Made by a program: the position numbers and the translations under genes
NCBI GenBank assembly: GCA_028278205.1
Contig: JANQES010000118.1
Span: 1-38,141 of the forward strand
DNA: 38,141 bases
Direction: 5' to 3'
Source of the DNA: Rhodothermales bacterium
Lineage (GTDB): Bacteria; Bacteroidota; Rhodothermia; Rhodothermales; Bin80
Part shown: positions 33,559-38,141 of the stretch, piece after piece
Position numbering within the stretch: the first letter of the stretch is position 1
Layout of the letters: every line of letters begins with the position of its first letter
Notes under the pieces: generated by a model
Told to the model about the DNA's origin: nothing
What the model saw: the letters and a program-made list of their open reading frames with translations, nothing else
Databases searched by the model: none

Positions 33559-33696
33559 GGGTCACGGGTCATGGGTCACTGGTCACGGGTCACGCGTCAT
33601 TGGTAAAGGTCAAAGCCACTAATGACCAATGACAGCGAGCCGAAGGCGAGCGACACGAGGGCACAGCCCGACTGACGAAGTAAATGACTAATGACC
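33553..33696. repeat. Heptamer array GGTCATG/GGTCACG with AATGACC complement
   Basis: Seven left units: GGTCATG, GGTCACG, GGTCATG, GGTCACT, GGTCACG, GGTCACG, CGTCATT (33553-33601). Right units AATGACC, AATGACA (33621-33634) and AATGACT, AATGACC (33683-33696). Between the two right blocks is a stretch with AGCGAGCC...GGCGAGCG and a 17-nt word shared with the REP-like element at 20577. It contains the cysS start codon. Confidence 0.8.
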
Positions 33697-33832
33697 AACG
33701 CCAGGCGCTCAATGAAGCGCAACGTAGAGCAACGCCACCCTCATTAGATCGTGGCTACATAAAACGCCGTTATACCCTACCCGCGCGCCGAAGTGCCACC
33801 TTCGCCGGGAATCAACAAAGCCGGAGCCGCCG

Positions 33833-34084
33833 CTACGAGTCGTCGGAGCCGCCGCCGTTGTCGAAGGCGCGATGGAAGGCGTCGTTGGACGCGGCGAAGT
33901 GCTGTTCGCTCACGTTTTTAAGCATCCCCCGATACATCGTCAGAGATCGGAGCGCTTCGAGGCTTTCTTCGAGGGCCTTTTCGCGTTCGGCCTCATCCGT
34001 CATATCGAGTTGGCGGATTTCGCGGATCTGGTTGATGATCCGCGCGAGGTGCGCGTCGAGGCGTCGTTCTACAGGAGAATTCAT
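33833..34084 (-). CDS. Small helical protein of unknown function
   Basis: 83 residues from ATG 34084. It is almost wholly charged helix (RRLDAHLARIINQIREIRQLDMTDEAEREKALEESLEALRSLTMYRGML), then NVSEQHFAASNDAFHRAFDNGG. This looks like a coiled-coil adaptor or regulatory protein. No domain recognised. It lies between the cysS leader repeat and the frameshifted small gene. Confidence 0.6.
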   Translation of the reverse strand: MNSPVERRLDAHLARIINQIREIRQLDMTDEAEREKALEESLEALRSLTMYRGMLKNVSEQHFAASNDAFHRAFDNGGGSDDS

Positions 34085-34217
34085 GGGAGTCTTTGCGAAA
34101 ATGGCTGTTTCTCTTCGATTTAACGCATGATCCTTGAATAAAGTTTACACCCAGTCTGATAGATACTACAACGTTACACGGGCCGGCAACGAACGGTACT
34201 ACACCCTATATACAAAG

Positions 34218-34251
34218 AAAAAGCTCCGGCTTCCACAGACCGGAGCTTTTT
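34218..34251. terminator. Rho-independent terminator (bidirectional)
   Basis: AAAAAGCTCCGG (34218-34229) and CCGGAGCTTTTT (34240-34251) form a perfect 12-bp stem with a 10-nt loop; A and T tracts flank it. It lies 76 bp downstream of the proposed small minus-strand gene at 34327-34540, which it would terminate on that strand. Confidence 0.85.
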
Positions 34252-34326
34252 CATCATAGGTCCCTGTTTCGTCGTCACGAGCCCTTCACACGAACAGGGT
34301 AAAAAAACAGCACAATTCGGTTCATC

Positions 34327-34540
34327 TCAAGCAGATCGCAGGGCAGACGAGTATGTTCGCAGCGTCCGGCGGTCGGGGTACACTACCTGGTTGCCCTCTT
34401 CACGGCTTCCCCACTTCACCAGATACCCCACTAAGACCGCCGGACGCGCTCACGTCACGTATCAAGATGTCGTTGCGATCAAGCTTACGGTTGTAATATA
34501 TCGTTTTTTGACCCTGCTTGGATATGGGAGATTTCCCCAT
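34327..34540 (-). pseudogene. Small gene of about 70 residues with a single-base frameshift
   Basis: ATG 34540 opens MGKSPISKQGQKTIYYNRKLDRNDILIRDVSASGGLSG in one frame. After a run of four G (34426-34429) the reading would continue in the next frame as YLVKWGSREEGNQ, VVYPDRRTLRTYSSALRSA, ending at 34327. Both halves look coding, and dropping one G joins them into a compact 70-residue protein. A strong terminator follows. I do not recognise the family. It may be a sequencing error in the homopolymer, so it could be intact in the organism. A 13-bp perfect inverted repeat (GCGTCCGGCGGTC, 34362-34374 and 34435-34447) spans part of it. Confidence 0.5.
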
Positions 34541-34584
34541 CTTCGGGTCGGGATTTTTCGGATGCGATGTCTTTAACACACGTG

Positions 34585-34777
34585 GTGCCTTCCCTTTATG
34601 GCACACAGATGAACACAGATGGTACGGATTTTCACAGATTTCTGTTGCCGGCCAGGACAGGATCACCGTGCTTAAACCGAGGACTTATCTCTGCATGATT
34701 GATCCTGTCCTGGCCGGCAACAATCCGTGTCAATCCGTACCATCCGTGTTCATCTGTGTGTTATTCAAGGGGGGCAC
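34585..34777. repeat. Long imperfect inverted repeat (about 80-bp arms)
   Basis: Left arm 34585-34665, right arm 34700-34777. The arms share GTGCC ends, ACACAGATGAACAC, GATGGTACGGATT and GTTGCCGGCCAGGACAGG in inverse order. Repeated ACACAGAT-like units within each arm suggest a tandem origin. It lies upstream of the SpoU methyltransferase gene. Confidence 0.75.
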
Positions 34778-34825
34778 AACGTATTTTCTTAAGAATCCCG
34801 CAAGCCACCATCCTCCTCCCCCGCC

Positions 34826-35599
34826 ATGCCTGCTCCTCTGACAGCCCGTCGCAGCAAAGAGATCGCCTCGTTGGGGCGGAAGAAACACCGCGACCGGCTG
34901 GGCCAGATGCTCATCGAAGGCGCGCGCGCGGTGGAGGCAGCGGTGAAGGCAAAGGCCTCGCTGATCGATCTGGTGATAACGGAGGCGGCGCAGCAAGAAG
35001 CTCGCGTGCAGGCCCTCGCGGCGCAGGCCGGCGTGCCGGTCTACGTCGTGCCCGAACACGTGCTGGCCCGGCTCTCGGACGTGCAGACGAGCCAGGGTGT
35101 GTTAGCCACAGCCCACACGCGCCTCGTCCCGGAAACCCACCTGCCCACCCTCTCGACGATTCTGGCGCTCGACGGCGTGCAGGACCCCGGCAACGCCGGC
35201 GCCCTCATCCGGACGGCGGCCTGGTTCGGCGTCGAGGCGGTGCTGGCCGGCCCCGGCGCCGCCGATGTGTTCCACCCCAAGGTGGTCCGCGCAGCCATGG
35301 GCGGCCTCTGGGACGTACACCTTGCCCAGACGCCCGACCTGCCCGCCACGCTCGCCCGTCTCCGAAAGCACGGCTTTACCTGCTACGGCGCCGACCTCCA
35401 CGGCACGCCGGTGCAGGCCTGGACGCCGCGCCGGCCCTCGGTGCTCGTGCTCGGCAGCGAAGCCCATGGCCTCTCGCCCGGCGTGCAGGCCTGCCTGGCC
35501 GAGCGGGTAGCCATCGAAGGAGCCGCCGCGCGGGCCGGCACCGAGTCGCTCAACGTCGCCGTCGCTGCCGGTATTCTGGTGTATGCGTGGATGGAGTGA
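34826..35599 (+). CDS. SpoU/TrmH family RNA 2'-O-methyltransferase
   Basis: 257 residues. N-terminal substrate-binding part (MPAPLTARRSKEIASLGRKKHRDRLGQMLIEGARAV). The SPOUT knot contains ILALDGVQDPGNAGALIRTAAWFGVEAV (motif 1), VLVLGSEAHGLSPGV (motif 2) and GTESLNVAVAAGILVYAW (motif 3). It uses SAM to methylate a ribose in rRNA or tRNA; the RNA target cannot be given from sequence (RlmB-like or similar). No clear Shine-Dalgarno site. It is 230 bp upstream of the alanine dehydrogenase gene. Confidence 0.93.
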   Translation: MPAPLTARRSKEIASLGRKKHRDRLGQMLIEGARAVEAAVKAKASLIDLVITEAAQQEARVQALAAQAGVPVYVVPEHVLARLSDVQTSQGVLATAHTRLVPETHLPTLSTILALDGVQDPGNAGALIRTAAWFGVEAVLAGPGAADVFHPKVVRAAMGGLWDVHLAQTPDLPATLARLRKHGFTCYGADLHGTPVQAWTPRRPSVLVLGSEAHGLSPGVQACLAERVAIEGAAARAGTESLNVAVAAGILVYAWME

Positions 35600-35631
35600 G
35601 AGGCCGGGCGCTAAGTAATGAAGCTCGGATC

Positions 35632-35700
35632 CGTATTGCGTACTTCGTATTGCGTATTGATTGAAGCAGGCATCCTTACGCAGTACGAAGTACGCAGTAA
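35632..35700. repeat. Heptamer hairpin (CGTATTG / GTACGCA)
   Basis: Left CGTATTG, CGTACTT, CGTATTG, CGTATTG (35632-35659). Right TTACGCA, GTACGAA, GTACGCA, GTAA (35676-35700). The loop is 16 nt. It lies between the methyltransferase stop and the ald leader. Confidence 0.85.
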
Positions 35701-35830
35701 GCCCCTCATAATCCATTTATCACATTTTTAATTGCCGAGAACGGATCGTCGATTTACTCAATTAGCTCATCAATCCTTATCTTGGTAGGTTCAAACCGGC
35801 AGTTTTTCCCTTTTTACCACGGATTGGATT

Positions 35831-37051
35831 ATGGAAATTCCCGCGCTGCAGGGATTGAAGCTCGATCCGGGCTTGATGACGAAGGAACGGCCACTGCGTG
35901 TGCGCGAAGAGCACAAGAAAATGCGCATCGGGGTGCCGCGCGAGATTTCGAATGAAGAACGGCGTGTGGCCCTGGCGCCCAGCGGCGTCACGGCCCTGGT
36001 GGCGAACGGGCATAAGGTCTACGTCGAGACGATGGCCGGCGAGCAGGCGCACTTCACCGACGATAAATATTCCGAGGCCGGCGCGATGATTGCCCCCTCG
36101 CCCGAAGACCTCTACAGCCAGAGCCAGCTCATCGTCAAGGTCGGCCCGCCCAGCGGCGAAGAACTCGATTTGCTTCAGGAAAAGCAGATCGTCGTCTCGG
36201 CGTTGCATCTGGGCGTGACGACGCCGACGTTCCTGCGCCGCCTGATGGACCTCGGCATCACCGGCATCGGCTTTGAGTTCATGCGCGACTCCGACGGCTC
36301 GTTTCCCATCGTGCGCATGATGCACGAGATCATGGGGTCGATGGCGGTGCAGATTGCCGCGCGGTATCTCGAAAGCGACGAAGGCGGCAAGGGGGTCATG
36401 CTCGGCGGTATCTCCGGCGTGCCGCCGGCCACCGTCGTGATACTCGGCGCGGGCGTCGTCGGCGAGTGGGCCGCACGCACGGCGCTGGGCTTCGGCGCCC
36501 ACGTCATCGTGCTCGACTCCGACCTCGGCGCCCTCCGCGCCCTCGAACACTACCTCGACCGCCGCATCACCACGGCCATGGCTTCGATCCAGTACATCCG
36601 CCAGGCCGTGCTCCGGGCCGACGTGGTCATCGGCGCGATGATGGCCGACGGCCAGCGCTCGCCGGTGCTCGTCGATGAAGACCTCGTCATGAAGATGCGC
36701 CCCGGCTCGGTCATCGTCGATGCCGTCATCGATCAGGGGGGATGCATCGAAACCAGCCGCCCGACGACCCACTCCGACCCCACCTATCGCCTGCACGACG
36801 TCATCCACTACTGCGTGCCCAACATGCCGTCGAACGCGGCGCGGACGGCTACCTACGCGCTCAACAACGTGCTCGTGCCTTACCTCGTGCAGATCGGCGA
36901 GGTGGGCTCGATCAACGAGGCGCTCTGGCGCAACGTGGGGCTGCGCAACGGCGCCTACGTCTACCGCCGCCACCTTACCAAAAAAAGCCTCGCCATGATG
37001 TTCAACATGCCCCACCGCGACATCGAACTGCTGATTGCGTCGGGGATTTGA
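35831..37051 (+). CDS. ald: Alanine dehydrogenase
   Basis: 406 residues. The start at ATG 35831 gives a 30-residue N-terminal extension (MEIPALQGLKLDPGLMTKERPLRVREEHKK) before the usual MRIGVPREI; ATG 35921 would give the shorter standard length. Alanine dehydrogenase/PNT N-terminal domain (GVPREISNEERRVALAPSGVTAL, VKVGPPSGEELDLL) and Rossmann domain (VVILGAGVVGEWAARTALGFGAHVIVLDSD). It catalyses NAD-dependent reversible deamination of L-alanine to pyruvate. The final codons adjoin a GGATTTT array. No other gene of an alanine operon is near. Confidence 0.93.
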   Translation: MEIPALQGLKLDPGLMTKERPLRVREEHKKMRIGVPREISNEERRVALAPSGVTALVANGHKVYVETMAGEQAHFTDDKYSEAGAMIAPSPEDLYSQSQLIVKVGPPSGEELDLLQEKQIVVSALHLGVTTPTFLRRLMDLGITGIGFEFMRDSDGSFPIVRMMHEIMGSMAVQIAARYLESDEGGKGVMLGGISGVPPATVVILGAGVVGEWAARTALGFGAHVIVLDSDLGALRALEHYLDRRITTAMASIQYIRQAVLRADVVIGAMMADGQRSPVLVDEDLVMKMRPGSVIVDAVIDQGGCIETSRPTTHSDPTYRLHDVIHYCVPNMPSNAARTATYALNNVLVPYLVQIGEVGSINEALWRNVGLRNGAYVYRRHLTKKSLAMMFNMPHRDIELLIASGI

Positions 37052-37056
37052 CTTTT

Positions 37057-37199
37057 GGATTTTAGATTTTGGATTGGCCTGATTCAGCATCGTTATCTCA
37101 AACGAAAAAACCGCAGCGGTTCCGACCGTCGCGGCTTTTTCGTTTATTAGAGTTCGTTGTCCATAACAATCCAAAATCCAAAATCTAAAATCCAAAATG
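37057..37199. repeat. Heptamer hairpin (GGATTTT / AAAATCC) enclosing a terminator
   Basis: Left GGATTTT, AGATTTT, GGATTGG (37057-37077). Right AAAATCC, AAAATCT, AAAATCC (37173-37193), then AAAATGT (37194-37200), which carries the ATG of the HAD gene (37197-37199). The terminator at 37105-37140 lies in the loop. Confidence 0.85.
37105..37140. terminator. Rho-independent terminator downstream of ald
   Basis: AAAAAACCGCAGCGGT (37105-37120) pairs with ACCGTCGCGGCTTTTT (37125-37140) around a TCCG loop, with one or two mismatches. It is near-symmetrical, so it could work in both directions. Confidence 0.8.
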
Positions 37200-37880
37200 T
37201 CCACTCGTATCATCGTTTTCGACGTTAATGAAACGCTGCTGGATCTGGCGGCGCTCGATCCGTATTTCGAGCGGGCGTTCGGCGATGTGGCGGCGCGCAA
37301 GGAGTGGTTTGCCCGGATGCTCCGCGCGGCCTTCGTCTCGGTCATCACCGATCGGTATACCGACTTCGGCACCATTGGCCGGGCGGCGCTGACGATGACG
37401 GCCCAACGCCGGGGCGTGACGCTCTCGGAGGACGACCGGGTCTGGATTCTCGGCGGGATGCGCCGCCTGCCGCCTCACCCCGAAGTGCCCGCGAGCATCG
37501 AACGGCTGAAAGCGGCGGGTCTGCGCCTGGCGGCCCTCACCAACTCGACCAAAGAAGCCGCCGACGCCCAACTGACCCACGCCGGCCTTTTCGATTTTTT
37601 CGACGAGGTGCTCTCGGTCGAATACGCGGGGTGCCTGAAGCCGCACCCGGCGGTCTACCAGATGGCTGCCGAGCGGCTGGGCGCTTCGCCCGGCGGGCTG
37701 CGCCTGGTGGCGGCGCACAACTGGGACATCACCGGCGCCATGCGCGCGGGCTGGGCCGGCGCTTTCATCGCCCGCCCCGGCATGCTCCTCGGCCCCCTCG
37801 ACGAACAACCCGACATCACCGGCCCGGACCTGAGCGTGGTGACGGATCGGATTCTGGAGGTGGAGATTTCTGGTTTCTAG
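37197..37880 (+). CDS. HAD-superfamily hydrolase, haloacid dehalogenase type II
   Basis: 227 residues. Motif I FDVNETLLD with nucleophile Asp9 (DxN instead of DxD/T, typical of L-2-haloacid dehalogenases). Motif II LAALTNST, motif III Lys in CLKPHPAVYQMAAERLG, motif IV AAHNWDITGAMRAGW. Type II enzymes hydrolyse L-2-haloacids by an ester intermediate on the Asp; activity on a haloacid is likely but not certain. Start codon in a heptamer repeat with no Shine-Dalgarno site; the last residues (ISGF) and the stop TAG are in another heptamer array (TTTCTGG, TTTCTAG). Confidence 0.9.
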   Translation: MSTRIIVFDVNETLLDLAALDPYFERAFGDVAARKEWFARMLRAAFVSVITDRYTDFGTIGRAALTMTAQRRGVTLSEDDRVWILGGMRRLPPHPEVPASIERLKAAGLRLAALTNSTKEAADAQLTHAGLFDFFDEVLSVEYAGCLKPHPAVYQMAAERLGASPGGLRLVAAHNWDITGAMRAGWAGAFIARPGMLLGPLDEQPDITGPDLSVVTDRILEVEISGF

Positions 37881-37901
37881 TTTCTGGTTTCCAGTTTCTA
37901 A
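37867..37901. repeat. Single-armed heptamer array (TTTCTGG)
   Basis: TTTCTGG, TTTCTAG, TTTCTGG, TTTCCAG, TTTCTAA (37867-37901), overlapping the HAD stop codon. Unlike the others it has no inverse arm in the window. An IS630-like gene begins 83 bp later, so the element may have been split by insertion. Confidence 0.75.
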
Positions 37902-37983
37902 GTAGGTCCAGAGAAGAACCTTATGGAAAGAAGCTATCCCTCGTCGGTATAAGGACGCCCTGATAACGACGAAACCTGAGTCT

Positions 37984-38141
37984 ATGCAGTATCGCCACGT
38001 ACGCATCCCACGTCCAGAGGAGCGCCAAGAACTCGAACGCATCATGCAGCAGGAAGTCGGTCGCGTCAGCCTGCGGGCACACCTGGTGCTGCTTTCGAGC
38101 CAAGGCTTCACCGTACCAGAGTTGGTGCGCATCTTTGCCTT
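37984..38141 (+). mobile_element. IS630-like transposase, N-terminal part (cut by window edge)
   Basis: The open frame from ATG 37984 runs to the edge, about 52 residues: MQYRHVRIPRPEERQELERIMQ, GRVSLRAHLVLLSSQGFTVPELVRIFA. The RAHLVLLSSQGFTVPELVRI segment matches the helix-turn-helix at the start of IS630/Tc1-type transposases (RAqivLLSaeG-s-eIA). The DDE domain would be outside the window. I cannot identify the left terminal repeat; the element may start anywhere in 37902-37983. Confidence 0.65.

Noticed and set aside
34261..34330. Small structured RNA (6S, SRP or tmRNA-like) near the terminator
   Set aside because: A CCCTGTT/AACAGGG pairing exists but none of the conserved core sequences of those RNAs were seen; the small frameshifted gene explains the terminator better.
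1543..37200. CRISPR array
   Set aside because: The repeats are 7 bp, tandem, degenerate and without unique spacers, and no cas gene is present.
35777..37375. 532-residue frame opposite alanine dehydrogenase
   Set aside because: Antisense artefact that also runs through a heptamer array and a terminator.

Overview
The window looks like chromosomal DNA of a high-GC member of the Bacteroidota sensu lato, most likely a Rhodothermota/Rhodothermales-type bacterium. The reasons are three TonB-dependent receptors with N-terminal carboxypeptidase-regulatory-like domains, a LytS/LytTR pair, a DUF6702-like / M1 metallopeptidase / HupE-UreJ trio, a large sortilin-like BNR protein, and many start codons without a Shine-Dalgarno sequence. 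The taxonomic call is an inference from gene content. No rRNA or tRNA gene was recognised.

Layout. 1-1542: 3' part of a PAS histidine kinase fused to a receiver domain. 1594-3846: TonB receptor 1. 4034-4890: M20 peptidase pseudogene with two internal deletions. 4918-7824: two paralogous two-helix membrane proteins and an M23 peptidase. 8013-8751: decayed serine hydrolase. 8990-12749: apparent metal-handling locus (TonB receptor 2, a Cys/His-rich membrane protein, a lipoprotein with histidine at every seventh residue). 12985-14058: intact serine hydrolase. 14252-17881: DUF6702-like, M1 peptidase and HupE/UreJ genes. 18117-18970: MerC-like protein with a ribbon-helix-helix/zinc-ribbon regulator. 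19343-20512: beta-helix lipoprotein with an Asp tract. 20757-23957: BNR/sortilin-like protein. 24077-24734: HigBA toxin-antitoxin. 24739-25263: PKD-TonB fragment. 25344-30414: TonB receptor 3, TPR protein, LytS kinase and LytTR regulator, probably one operon. 30670-34540: unknown protein, HhH-GPD protein, cysS, a small coil protein and a frameshifted 70-residue gene. 34826-38141: SpoU methyltransferase, alanine dehydrogenase, HAD dehalogenase and the start of an IS630-like transposase.

The most striking signal is not a gene. At least twelve intergenic gaps hold short degenerate tandem arrays with a 7-bp period. In eleven of them an inverse-complementary array follows, so each gap can fold as a hairpin. 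The heptamer sequence differs from gap to gap (GGATTTT, GGTCATG, CGTATTG, GTGAAAC, GCATTCG and others), but the architecture is the same. The arrays run into gene ends: they supply start codons for cysS, the HAD gene and the HhH-GPD gene, and the stop codons or last residues of cysS, the MerC-like gene and the HAD gene. Two further repeat types occur: two REP/BIME-like elements built on a CCCCGTAGGGGCG palindrome, both between convergent genes, and two long imperfect inverted repeats at 11432-11632 and 34585-34777.

The best candidates for an undescribed system are the heptamer hairpins, the His-heptad lipoprotein with its Cys/His-rich partner and receptor, and the MerC-like/RHH-zinc-ribbon pair with a perfect palindrome upstream.
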